A stretch of DNA of 64,000 bases. Source: JAOUGY01 sp963825585. GTDB lineage: Bacteria; Actinomycetota; Acidimicrobiia; Spongiisociales; ZC4RG35. Below are positions 41,814-49,946 of the stretch, one piece after another; within the stretch, counting starts at the first letter, position 1; every line of letters begins with the position of its first letter. Both the position numbers and the translations under genes were made by a program. Under the pieces are notes generated by a model. The model saw only the letters and a program-made list of their open reading frames with translations. It was not told the origin of the DNA and did not search any database. The DNA lies in contig CAWGTX010000002.1 in NCBI GenBank assembly GCA_963825585.1, positions 310,001 through 374,000 on the forward strand. The letters are read 5' to 3'.

Positions 41814-42119
41814 ATGGATTGGTACCGAACCGACGTTGCAGCGGTGGACACCCCCACCTGGCGGACGGCGGTCCTGGATGGGACAGTGGTGCTGCTGGCA
41901 TGGAACTCCGACGAGTGGGTGGCCGCCGAGGATCGGTGCAGCCATGCCGGCTGCGCCTTCAGCACCGACGGCGAGCTCGAGGGTTCCACGTTGATATGCA
42001 ACTGCCATGGGTCGGAGTTCGACCTGCGAAGCGGTGAGGTCCTCGGCATGCCGGCTCGGACGCCGATCCGAACCTTCCGGACGAGAGTGGTCGACGGCAT
42101 GGTGGAGGTGGAGCTGTGA
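41814..42119 (+). CDS. Rieske-type [2Fe-2S] ferredoxin
   Basis: A 101-residue protein. The Rieske motifs are CSHAGC (Cys-x-His, residues 43-48) and CNCHGSEF (Cys-x2-His), with the usual spacing of about 17. It starts MDWYRTDVAAVDTPTWRTAV and lacks a signal peptide. Its stop overlaps the start of the P450 gene (ATGA-type), so it is probably the electron donor of that enzyme, an unusual choice since most P450s use 3Fe-4S or 2Fe-2S plant-type ferredoxins. Confidence 0.9.
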   Translation: MDWYRTDVAAVDTPTWRTAVLDGTVVLLAWNSDEWVAAEDRCSHAGCAFSTDGELEGSTLICNCHGSEFDLRSGEVLGMPARTPIRTFRTRVVDGMVEVEL

Positions 42120-43297
42120 TCGATGTGGGAGCCGTCACCATCGGGGAACTCGAATCGGACCCGTACCCGATCTACTCCCAGCTGCGCGGATACGCACCTG
42201 TGGCGTTCATGCCGTGCCTCGACGTGTGGATGGTGACGCGTTGGACCGACGTCGAGGAAGCACTCGACGATCCGGACCGGTTCCCGGCGCACGTGGAGGG
42301 CTCCCCCACCGACCGTGCCCTGGGTGGGGTCTCGATGATGACGACCGACGGCGAGCCTGCGAAACGGATGCGCCGGCCGTTCGACTCGACCCTCCGGCCC
42401 CGCGCAGTGGAGGCGACGATGCCCGGGGTGTTCGAGCGGCTCTGCGCCGAACGACTCGACGCCATCGCCTCGGCCGGCGGAGGGGACCTGCTCGCCGAGT
42501 ACTTCGAACCGGTGTCGGTGACCTCGCTCGCCCACGCCATCGGCATCGCCGACCGGGTTGACGTTGCCACCCTCGTCCGATGGTTCGCCGGACTGGCGGC
42601 CGGGGTCTCCAACTACGAACGCGACCCCGCCAAGACCGCCTTCTCCGACGAGGTCTCCGCCGAGATCGACGAAACGATTCACCCGCTGATGGCGAAGCGC
42701 CTCACCGAGCCGGACGACGGGATGCTCTCGAACCTGGTCCACGCCGTCGACGGGTCATTCGAAGAACGGCTCGCCTGGGCGATGCCATCACTCAAATTGG
42801 TGCTGCTGGGCGGCCTGCAGGAACCGGCTCACGGAGGCGCCACCATCGCCCACTGCCTGATGGCGCACCCCGACCAGTTGGCGGCCGTACGTTCGGACCC
42901 CGCACTCGTGGCCGCCGCCGTGGAGGAGGGGCTGCGCTGGACCGCACCCATCGGCAACCTGCTGCGCGGTGTCGCCCCCGACACCACGATCGGCGGTGTG
43001 ACGCTCCCCGACGACGCCCGCGTGATCCTGGTGGTGTCGTCGGCCAACCGGGACCGGGCGGTATGGGGCCCCACCGCCGACGAGTTCGACCTGTTCCGAC
43101 CGCGCCGGGTCCACCTGTCGTTCGCTGCCGGCCCGCACTACTGCATCGGCCATCACTTCGCCCGCGCCCAGCTCCGCATCGCCATCCGAATGCTCCTCGA
43201 GCGGTTCCCCAACCTTCGACTGGACCCCGACCACGAGACCACGTACAGAGGTCACGAGTACCGGTCGCCGATCGCGCTCCGAGTGGTGACCGACTGA
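42116..43297 (+). CDS. Cytochrome P450
   Basis: A 393-residue soluble bacterial P450. The haem thiolate Cys343 is in FAAGPHYCIGHHFARAQ, the ExxR pair in VEEGLRWTAP, and the PERF-type region is RPRRVHLS. The I-helix reads LVLLGGLQEPAHGG, which lacks the usual acid-alcohol (E/D-T) pair for oxygen activation and has Pro-Ala-His instead; this could mean unusual oxygen chemistry or peroxide use. It is translationally coupled with a Rieske ferredoxin. Substrate unknown. Confidence 0.92.
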   Translation: MIDVGAVTIGELESDPYPIYSQLRGYAPVAFMPCLDVWMVTRWTDVEEALDDPDRFPAHVEGSPTDRALGGVSMMTTDGEPAKRMRRPFDSTLRPRAVEATMPGVFERLCAERLDAIASAGGGDLLAEYFEPVSVTSLAHAIGIADRVDVATLVRWFAGLAAGVSNYERDPAKTAFSDEVSAEIDETIHPLMAKRLTEPDDGMLSNLVHAVDGSFEERLAWAMPSLKLVLLGGLQEPAHGGATIAHCLMAHPDQLAAVRSDPALVAAAVEEGLRWTAPIGNLLRGVAPDTTIGGVTLPDDARVILVVSSANRDRAVWGPTADEFDLFRPRRVHLSFAAGPHYCIGHHFARAQLRIAIRMLLERFPNLRLDPDHETTYRGHEYRSPIALRVVTD

Positions 43298-43298
43298 G

Positions 43299-43334
43299 CT
43301 CTTGTCCCCCACGAAGCGCAGTGGGGGACAAGAG
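43299..43334. repeat. Intergenic palindrome, type B (perfect copy)
   Basis: Exact 14-bp arms CTCTTGTCCCCCAC and GTGGGGGACAAGAG around GAAGCGCA, directly after the P450 stop. It may act as terminator there. It is the best-preserved type B copy. Confidence 0.85.
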
Positions 43335-43517
43335 TGTTGCTACCATTCGTTCGGGCGACCTGCCTCGCCCGACCTTCGCACCGGCGCCCACGCCGCCGGC
43401 TTTGGAAGGCAGAGGGGACCTCGAGTGCTCGGCAGGGGGATGTGACCGCGTGACCCGTGTGCGGGCCGTCGGTGGGCGTGGGCGAACCGACGTGCCATGC
43501 ACGGAGAGGCGCAACAC

Positions 43518-44153
43518 ATGACCCGACAGGAATCCTTCAAGCGGCGTATCCGAGCGCGCATGGCGTCGACAGGCGAGAAGTACGGCGCCGCCCGGCGCAT
43601 TCTCATCGAACAGGCCACCCGCTCCGGCCGGGTGTCGGAGCCCGACATGAGCAACGACCGCATCGTCGAGGCGACCGGCCGGGGCTGGGACGAATGGTGC
43701 TCGTTGATCGACAACCAACCAGGACGCGACGCCGGGCACACCGCCATCGCCGCCCACCTGGTGGAACACCACGGGATCGACAGCTGGTGGGCGCAGACGG
43801 TGACGGTCGGATACGAACGGATCCGCGGCATCCGTCTCAAGTATCAGATGGCCGACGGCACCTTCACCGCCGGAAAGTCGAAGACGGTGGACATCGACGG
43901 CGAGCTGCTCAGGAAGATGCTGCTGGCGGACCGCGACGACCTGTTCCCCGGGTTCGACACGGAACTTCGGTCGAAGGCCGAATCCCGGAATGTCCGCATC
44001 GCCATCGGACCGGGAACGGCTGAATTCTCACTCGAGCCGACCCGTGACGGTCGTACGAAAGTGACCGTGGCACACGCCAAGCTGCCGACGTCGGCCGAGG
44101 TCACGGCGTGGAGGGACTACTGGTCGGACTGGCTGGCCGCGCTGGACGACTGA
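43518..44153 (+). CDS. DUF4287 protein with SRPBCC-like C-terminal half
   Basis: A 211-residue protein starting MTRQESFKRRIRARMASTGEKYGAARRILIEQ. The DUF4287 region (SNDRIVEATGRGWDEWCSLID, HTAIAAHLVEHHGIDSWWAQTVTVGYER) fills residues 45-110, and the rest resembles an AHSA1/SRPBCC domain (SRNVRIAIGPGTAEFSLEP, TKVTVAHAKLPTSAE). I start at ATG 43518 behind GGAGAGG. The family is common in actinobacteria and unstudied; DUF4287 alone is sometimes linked to toxin-like or DNA-binding roles, which I do not claim. Confidence 0.85.
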   Translation: MTRQESFKRRIRARMASTGEKYGAARRILIEQATRSGRVSEPDMSNDRIVEATGRGWDEWCSLIDNQPGRDAGHTAIAAHLVEHHGIDSWWAQTVTVGYERIRGIRLKYQMADGTFTAGKSKTVDIDGELLRKMLLADRDDLFPGFDTELRSKAESRNVRIAIGPGTAEFSLEPTRDGRTKVTVAHAKLPTSAEVTAWRDYWSDWLAALDD

Positions 44154-44171
44154 TGGGCTCGGTGTGAGCGA

Positions 44172-45233
44172 TCAGCGGACGCCGACGGCGAGGCGACGCC
44201 TGAAGCCGTCGGTGGTGTGGGCCGACACGGTCACCGGTGTCACAGCCCTCACCGAGGCGGTCCGCCTGATGCCCAGCAGTCCGGCCAACTCGCCGAAGTA
44301 GCGGCCCGGACCGAGCTCGGCGAGCACTTCCTCGCCGTCCGGTGACGCCCGGTACACCTGGACGGTGCCCTCTTCGATCCAGTACACGGTATCGGAGGGG
44401 GCACCCTCCTCGATGATCACCTGGCCGCGGGAGAACGCCACCAGGTCCCCGCCTTCGTTCAGCGCGGTCGGGTCGGCGGAAACGGTGGCCACGCCGAGGG
44501 CAGGATCCTGCATCAGGATCCGCTCCTCCAGTTCCACCAGATCGTGGGAGGGATCGACACCGAGCTCCTCTGCCAGCAACTCACGCAACCGACCGAACGA
44601 CCGCAGGGCGTCCGCCTGCCGTCCCGACCGGTAGAGGGCGAGCATGTGTAGACCCCGCAACCGCTCTCTCAGCGGATGGGCTTCCACGAGACCGGCCAGG
44701 TCACCGATCACGTGCTCGTGTCGGCCGGTCGCCAACTCCGCTTCCATCAGGGTCTCGACCACGGCCAGCCGCTCCTCTTCCAGGATCGACGCCGCCCTGA
44801 GGGCGAAGTCGTAGCGTTTGAGATCGGAGAGCGCATCGCCCCGCCATTGGGCGAGGGCCTGGCGAAGCCCCTCTCCGGCACGGTACGGCTCGCCATCCGC
44901 CAACGACCTGCGGCCCCTGACCGTGTGCCGGCGGAAACGTTCGATGTCGAGCTGCTCGGGTGCGACGTTGAGCCGGTAGCCAGAGCGGCCGGTTTCGATG
45001 GTTCCGGGTCCCAGCGCCTTGCGAAGCCGGGACACGGCAACCTGCAGGCTGGCATCGGGGTCACGTGGAGCACGCTCGGGCCACAGGTCTCCGGCCAGCC
45101 GGTCGGTGTCGATCAGTCCCGGAGACTCCAGGGCGAGCAGTGCCAGCAGGGCCGCCTGGGTCGGTCCGCCCAGCACGACAGGGTGACCGTCGGCGGCCAC
45201 CGCCTCGACCGGCCCGAGTAGGCGAAGCTCCAC
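44172..45233 (-). CDS. BTAD (AfsR/SARP-like) regulator fused to a cNMP-binding domain
   Basis: A 353-residue cytoplasmic regulator. Residues 1-95 are an OmpR-type winged helix (MELRLLGPVEAVAADGHPV, VAVSRLRKALGPGTIETGRSGYRLN); 100-245 the bacterial transcriptional activation domain of TPR type (HPLRERLRGLHMLALYRSGRQADALRSF); 255-345 a cyclic-nucleotide-binding fold (FSRGQVIIEEGAPSDTVYWIEEGTVQVYR, LGPGRYFGELAGLLG). The PGRYFGELA phosphate cassette is near canonical but lacks the usual Arg. The fusion suggests activity tuned by a nucleotide or by protein contact. Confidence 0.88.
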   Translation of the reverse strand: MELRLLGPVEAVAADGHPVVLGGPTQAALLALLALESPGLIDTDRLAGDLWPERAPRDPDASLQVAVSRLRKALGPGTIETGRSGYRLNVAPEQLDIERFRRHTVRGRRSLADGEPYRAGEGLRQALAQWRGDALSDLKRYDFALRAASILEEERLAVVETLMEAELATGRHEHVIGDLAGLVEAHPLRERLRGLHMLALYRSGRQADALRSFGRLRELLAEELGVDPSHDLVELEERILMQDPALGVATVSADPTALNEGGDLVAFSRGQVIIEEGAPSDTVYWIEEGTVQVYRASPDGEEVLAELGPGRYFGELAGLLGIRRTASVRAVTPVTVSAHTTDGFRRRLAVGVR

Positions 45234-45254
45234 GGGGCGGAGGTTAGGCGCTCG

Positions 45255-45710
45255 TCACACGATCAGACGATGGCTCCGGCCGAAGATGAGCGGCCGCCGA
45301 ACCAACGCCTGCACCACACCCAGCACGACACCGATCGCCACCGCCACATCGGCGAGCGATGCACCGGTGGTGGCCCCAGTGGCGAGTCCGTCGATGAGCG
45401 ACGAACCGAGGCCACCGAGCACCAGACCGACTGCCAGCGACGAGGCCATCCCCGAGCGTGCGATGACGGTGAGGAGCGCTGCGGTGACGACAAAGGCGGC
45501 GACCCCCATCGCCGCGATCCCCGGACTCACCGACAGCACCCGCTCGACGTTCCCGGCGGCTGCCCCGGCCGCCTTGATCGCCTGGTCGACGGCCAGCACC
45601 CCGCTGAACGTCACCAATCCCGCCCTCACGTCACGTCGCCCCATGTCACCCGTGCCGCTGATTCCACCCATGCCCCTCATACCGCCCATCATGCGCCCGC
45701 CCATACCCAT
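45255..45710 (-). CDS. LspA-like membrane protein with Met/Gly-rich N-terminus
   Basis: A 151-residue protein with four membrane helices. The first 23 residues are rich in Met and Gly (MGMGGRMMGGMRGMGG), which could bind metal. The helices then read like signal peptidase II: DQAIKAAG near the start, LVLGGLGSSLIDGLATG and GASLADVAVAIGVVLGVVQ. The two Asp residues stand where the LspA catalytic aspartates do, but the neighbouring Asn residues are replaced by Ser. It may be a divergent LspA paralogue or an inactive relative. True LspA is probably elsewhere. Confidence 0.55.
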   Translation of the reverse strand: MGMGGRMMGGMRGMGGISGTGDMGRRDVRAGLVTFSGVLAVDQAIKAAGAAAGNVERVLSVSPGIAAMGVAAFVVTAALLTVIARSGMASSLAVGLVLGGLGSSLIDGLATGATTGASLADVAVAIGVVLGVVQALVRRPLIFGRSHRLIV

Positions 45711-45785
45711 CGCTCATCTGACCCGACCCACTATGCCCGGGCGCGGTTACAGAATGCTTACGGATGGACGTCCGACGGGCGGACA

Positions 45786-46801
45786 TCAGACCAGGAGGAG
45801 CTCGGCGATCTGCACGGCGTTGAGGGCGGCGCCTTTGCGGAGGTTGTCGCCCACCACCCAGAGGTTGATTCCGCCCGGCTCGCCGACGGTCTCGCGGATG
45901 CGGCCCACCAGGACGTCGTCGATGCCGGCCGAGTCGAGCGGGGTGGGCGGGATGTCCTGCCACACCTGCACGCCGGGCGCTGCCCTCGAGCAGTTCGACC
46001 GCCTCTGAAAGCCCGAGTGCCCGGTCGAAGTACATGGTGGCGGCGATACCGTGTCCCACCATCACCGGCACCCGCACGCAGGTGGGTTCGACGAGAACCC
46101 CGGGGGCCTCGAGGATCTTGCGGGTCTCGTTGACCAGCTTCCACTCCTCGTCGGTGTAGCCCTGCTCTTTCTCGGCTCCGGCGAAGGGGATCACGTTGAA
46201 CCCGATCGGGCGGACATAGACCTCGGAACCAGGATCCTGCCACCCGCCCACCTGCAGCGCCTCGGGAGTCGGGGCGGAGGAAGTCGGTCTGACGGATCAG
46301 TTCGTCGATGCCCTTCATTCCCGACCCCGACACCGACTGGTAGGAGGTGGCGACCATGGTCCGGAGTCCGGCGGCCCGATGTAGCGGTCCCGCCGCCATC
46401 ATCAGGTCCATGGTGGTGCAGTTGGGGTTGGCGATGATGCCCCGGGGCCGGTTGGCGACGGCGTGATCGTTGACCCCGGCCACCACCAGCGGAACGTCGG
46501 TCTCCATGCGGAAAGCGGACGAGTTGTCGACCACCACCGCACCGGCGGCCGCGAAGGCGGGGGCGTACTGCTTGGAACGGTCACCACCCGCCGAGAACAG
46601 GGCGATCTCGACACCGGCCGGGTCGGCGGTGGCGAGATCCTCGATCTCGACCGTCCCCCAGGCCGTTTCCACCTTCCCGCCCGCCGAACGGGCGGAAGCG
46701 AACAGGCGAAGCTCGGACACCGGGAACTCCCGCTGCTCGAGAATCGACAACATGGTGCGTCCGACTGCGCCGGTCGCTCCGACGATGGCTGTCCTGGTCA
46801 T
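45786..46801 (-). pseudogene. asd: Aspartate-semialdehyde dehydrogenase, two apparent frameshifts
   Basis: From ATG 46801 the first frame gives RTAIVGATGAVGRTM and the catalytic Cys in IIANPNCTTMDLMM, to TDFLRPDS. An extra G in the GGG at 46264-46266 shifts frame; the next frame holds VRPIGFNVIPFAG and GHGIAATMYFDRALGL. A second extra base at about 45982-45985 shifts again to GVQVWQDIPPTPLDSAGID and the end at 45786. Repaired, all catalytic parts are present. The gene is coupled to lysC (ATGA). As asd is normally essential for lysine, threonine and peptidoglycan precursors, sequence error is likely. Confidence 0.85.
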
Positions 46802-47295
46802 ACGCCCTGCTCCTCGGTGATCATCGGTGGCACGAAGGCCTCGTGCAGGACCTGAACGGCCCGTTGCACGTCGTCGCCGCGCACCACGCACGAGATACGG
46901 ATGGTCGACGTCGAAATCATCTCGATGTTGATGCCGCCGTCGGCCAGGGTGCGGAACACCTTGGCGGCCACGCCGGGATGCGACTTCATTCCTGCCCCCA
47001 CCAGCGACACCTTGCCGACCCCCGCGTCGATCTCGACGGCTCCGGCACCCACGTCGACGGCGGTCTGTTCGGCGATGGCCCGGGCGGCATCGACGGTGGC
47101 CTTGCCGATGGTGAACGAGATGTCGGTGGTGCCGTCCTGGGCGACGTTCTGGACGATCATGTCGACGTTGATGCCCTGTTGGGCCATCGGCTCGAACAGT
47201 CGGGCGGCGACGCCGGGCGTGTCGGGCAATCCGCGCACGGTCACCTTTGCTTCGGAGGTGTCGTGGGCGATGCCGCTGATGATGGCCTGTTCCAT
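46798..47295 (-). CDS. Internal-start beta subunit of aspartate kinase (regulatory ACT domains)
   Basis: ATG 47295 (MEQAIISGIAHDTSEAKVTV) has AAGGAG just upstream. This is the position at which the beta subunit of actinobacterial LysC (as in Corynebacterium) begins inside the alpha frame, giving an alpha2-beta2 enzyme. The 165 residues form two ACT domains (DTPGVAARLFEPMAQQGINVDMIVQN, SHPGVAAKVFRTLADGGINIEMIS) that bind lysine and threonine. This part is intact whatever the state of the alpha frame. Confidence 0.7.
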   Translation of the reverse strand: MEQAIISGIAHDTSEAKVTVRGLPDTPGVAARLFEPMAQQGINVDMIVQNVAQDGTTDISFTIGKATVDAARAIAEQTAVDVGAGAVEIDAGVGKVSLVGAGMKSHPGVAAKVFRTLADGGINIEMISTSTIRISCVVRGDDVQRAVQVLHEAFVPPMITEEQGV

Positions 47296-48029
47296 GGTGG
47301 TCTCCTTCACCCAGGTGCCGGGGCTGGTCGTTGAACGACGATCGAACGTGGATCGGGACGTCCGAAGCGGCGGCCGAACTCCACCGAACGACTCATGAGC
47401 ACACCGGCCCCCGACGCCGACAATTCCAGCATCTCCTCGAAGCTGATCTCGTCGAGTTTCCGTGCCGTTGCCACGATGCGGGGGTCGGCCGTGAACACGC
47501 CGTCGACGTCGGTGTAGATCTCACACACATCGCCTTCCAGGGCGGCGGCGAGGGCCACGGCGGTGGCGTCGGAGCCGCCCCGGCCGATGGTGGTGATCTC
47601 CTTGGTGGCCGGGTCGACGCCCTGGAAGCCGGCCACGATCACGACCTTGCCCTCGTCGAGGCTCTCCCGCACCCGGAACCCACGGATCTCCGCGATCTTG
47701 GCCTCGCCGTGTTTGCCCTCGGTCAGGATGCCGGCCTGGCTGCCGGTGAGGCTGACCGCCTCCACGCCCCGAGCCATGATCGCCATGGCGACGAGGGCGA
47801 TCGAGATGCGCTCACCGGCGGTGAGCAGCATGTCCATCTCACGGGCGGGCGGAGCCGGGCTGACCGCGTTCGCGAGGTCGACGAGTTCGTCGGTGGTGTG
47901 ACCCATCGCCGACACCACCACGACCACATCGTTGCCGGCCCGTTTGGTGGCGATGATGCGATCCGCCACCCGTGCGATCCGCTCGGGCGAGCCGACCGAC
48001 GTGCCTCCGTATTTCTGGACGATGAGCAT
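46798..48029 (-). pseudogene. lysC: Aspartate kinase, two apparent frameshifts
   Basis: From ATG 48029: MLIVQKYGGTSVGSPERI, REMDMLLTAGERIS, ATKEITTIGRGGSDATAVALA and YTDVDGVFTADPR give a full kinase domain. After EFGRRFG a one-base insertion at about 47358-47362 shifts frame to PIHVRSSFNDQ, and a second in the GGGG at 47320-47323 leads to TWVKETTMEQAIISG and two ACT domains ending 46798. Without these insertions it is a normal 410-residue LysC for the first step from aspartate. Its stop overlaps the asd start. Confidence 0.87.
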
Positions 48030-48130
48030 TCAGGATTCTCTTGTGCTGGGAGCCGAAGTGTAAATGGCACTCGGATGACGCCGGTCGCGCGATCCGTCCC
48101 GGCCGAGGGACTACTAGCCTCCCGCCACCG

Positions 48131-48934
48131 ATGGCCAACGAACGACGCCAACGCCAGAGAGAACACGAAGCCGCCAAACGCGCCGCCGCCCGGAAAGAGG
48201 CGTCGCGCAAGGAACTGCGCCGCCGCATCTTCATCGCCCTCGGGATGGGTGGTCTGGTCGTGGTGCTGTTGGTGTTCATCAACGTGCTCGGCAGTGAGGA
48301 GTCGGAACTGCCCGAGCGCTACGTCGACTTCCAGGCCCAGCCCACCGCCTGTGGTGCCGAAGCCCCCGAGCCTGCCTCACTGGAGCGCTGGCCCGAGGTC
48401 GCCGACCAGGCGCTCGAAGCCGGCGCCGCCATCACGGCCACCATCGTCACCTCGTGCGGCGAGATGACCCTCGAGCTCGACCCGTCGACCGCCCCGGAGA
48501 GTGTGAACGCCTTCGTGTTCCTGGCCCGCCAGGGTGCCTACGACGGCACCGTGTTCCACTTCGTCGACCCCAGCCTCCGTATCGAAGGCGGCGACCCCGA
48601 AGCCGACGGCACCGGCAGCCATTTCATGGAGGGCCGCCGCATCGCCCTCCGACTCCCCAACGAGTTCCCCGACCAATCCTTCGAGATGGACCGGGGCGTG
48701 GTCGGGTTCTCCGGTGACGCCTCGACCCGTGGAACCGGCCTGTTCATCGTCACCGCCGACGACACCCCTCTCTCCAACCGCCTCAACGTGATCGGCCACA
48801 TCACCGACGGACTCGATACCCTGGACCGCATCGCCGAGATCGACCGCAAAGCTCCCCCAGGGTCGGGCGCCCGTACCGCCCCGGCCGAGACGATCTACAT
48901 CGAGTCGATCACGATCGCCGACCAGACGTCCTAG
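48131..48934 (+). CDS. Membrane-anchored cyclophilin-type peptidyl-prolyl isomerase
   Basis: A 267-residue protein. A charged cytoplasmic start (MANERRQRQREHEAAKRAA) precedes one membrane helix (about 37-58), then an extracytoplasmic cyclophilin domain with APESVNAFVFLARQGAYDGTVFHFVDPSLRIEGGDP, SFEMDRGVVGFSGDASTRGTGLFIV and LNVIGHITDGLDTLDRIAEI. The usual Arg of the active site lies as FHFVDPSLRIEGG and the Trp is absent, common in bacterial forms. It likely aids folding of secreted proteins. Divergent from lysC. Confidence 0.88.
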   Translation: MANERRQRQREHEAAKRAAARKEASRKELRRRIFIALGMGGLVVVLLVFINVLGSEESELPERYVDFQAQPTACGAEAPEPASLERWPEVADQALEAGAAITATIVTSCGEMTLELDPSTAPESVNAFVFLARQGAYDGTVFHFVDPSLRIEGGDPEADGTGSHFMEGRRIALRLPNEFPDQSFEMDRGVVGFSGDASTRGTGLFIVTADDTPLSNRLNVIGHITDGLDTLDRIAEIDRKAPPGSGARTAPAETIYIESITIADQTS

Positions 48935-49023
48935 AGCTGCCAGCTGCCAGCCAGAACGCGGTCTCGTGCAGAGCACAGGTGTCGCCCCCACCTTCTGCAC
49001 AGTGTGGTCGCGCGGATAGGGAG

Positions 49024-49065
49024 TAGCTTTGTCCCCCTCGAGCTTGCGAGAGGGGGACAAAGCTA
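49024..49065. repeat. Intergenic palindrome, type A (perfect copy)
   Basis: Exact 16-bp arms TAGCTTTGTCCCCCTC and GAGGGGGACAAAGCTA about a ten-base centre with GAGCTTGC. It lies between the cyclophilin and PHP genes, about 40 bp before the PHP start. Best-preserved type A copy. Confidence 0.88.
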
Positions 49066-49094
49066 TTCACGCCGCTCGAAGCTAAGTTCCCTCC

Positions 49095-49946
49095 ATGCCC
49101 GTCGACCTGCACACCCATTCGAGCGCCTCCGACGGGTCTGACTCTCCGACTCTGCTCGTGAACAAGGTGGCGGCGGCGCGGATCTCGACCTTCGCTCTCA
49201 CCGATCACGACACCACCGAAGGGCTGGCGGAGGCGAGCGTCGCCGCCGAGACGGCGGGCATCGAGATGATCCCCGGCGTCGAGTTGTCGCTCGATTGGGA
49301 CAAGGGGGGAATGCACCTCGTGGTGTTGTGGCTCGAACCGACGGAGGGTCCGCTCCAGGATCGCCTGGCGGGGTTGCAGGCCTCCCGGGCGAGTCGCAAT
49401 CAGCGGATGGTGGAGCGGCTCCGGGAGCTGGGGATGGACATCACCCTCGAAGAGATCGAGACCGAGTCGGGTGGCGGCAGTACCGGCCGGCCCCACATCG
49501 CCGCGGTGATGGTCCGCAAGGGCTACGTGGAGAGCATCCCGGCCGCCTTCGACGAGTACCTGGCGGCGGGACGGCCCGCCTATCTCGGCCGGGATCGGCT
49601 GACGCCCGAGGAGGGCATCGGATTGGCCCGTGCCTCCGGCGCGGTTCCGGTGCTGGCGCATCCGCACACCCTCGGCGTGGACAACCGGATGGAGATGGCC
49701 GCTCTGATGGAACGCCTGTCGGCGGCCGGGTTGATCGGCGTCGAATGTCACTACGGCTCGTATGAGGCGCCGGGGCGGGCGGGGTTGGTGAAGATGGCGG
49801 GCCGCTTCGGGCTGCTCCCGTCGGGAGGATCCGACTATCACGGGTCGTACAAGGACGACGTGGCGCTCGGGGTCGGGCGGGTGGGTATCCCCGTGCCGGA
49901 CTCGGTGCTCGACGATCTGGCGACAGCCCGCACCCCAGCACGATGA
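49095..49946 (+). CDS. PHP-domain phosphoesterase (RNase AM/YciV-like)
   Basis: A 283-residue protein starting MPVDLHTHSSASDGSDSP. Metal ligands occur in order: HTHS, ALTDHDTTEG, IPGVELS, then GRPHIAAVMV, VPVLAHPHT, GVECHYG and GGSDYHG. This is the pattern of the stand-alone PHP family that includes YciV, a 5'-3' exonuclease on short RNAs, and 3',5'-nucleoside bisphosphate phosphatase. It overlaps the next, MurJ-like gene by one ATGA unit and forms an operon with two flippase-type genes, a link I cannot explain. Confidence 0.9.
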   Translation: MPVDLHTHSSASDGSDSPTLLVNKVAAARISTFALTDHDTTEGLAEASVAAETAGIEMIPGVELSLDWDKGGMHLVVLWLEPTEGPLQDRLAGLQASRASRNQRMVERLRELGMDITLEEIETESGGGSTGRPHIAAVMVRKGYVESIPAAFDEYLAAGRPAYLGRDRLTPEEGIGLARASGAVPVLAHPHTLGVDNRMEMAALMERLSAAGLIGVECHYGSYEAPGRAGLVKMAGRFGLLPSGGSDYHGSYKDDVALGVGRVGIPVPDSVLDDLATARTPAR

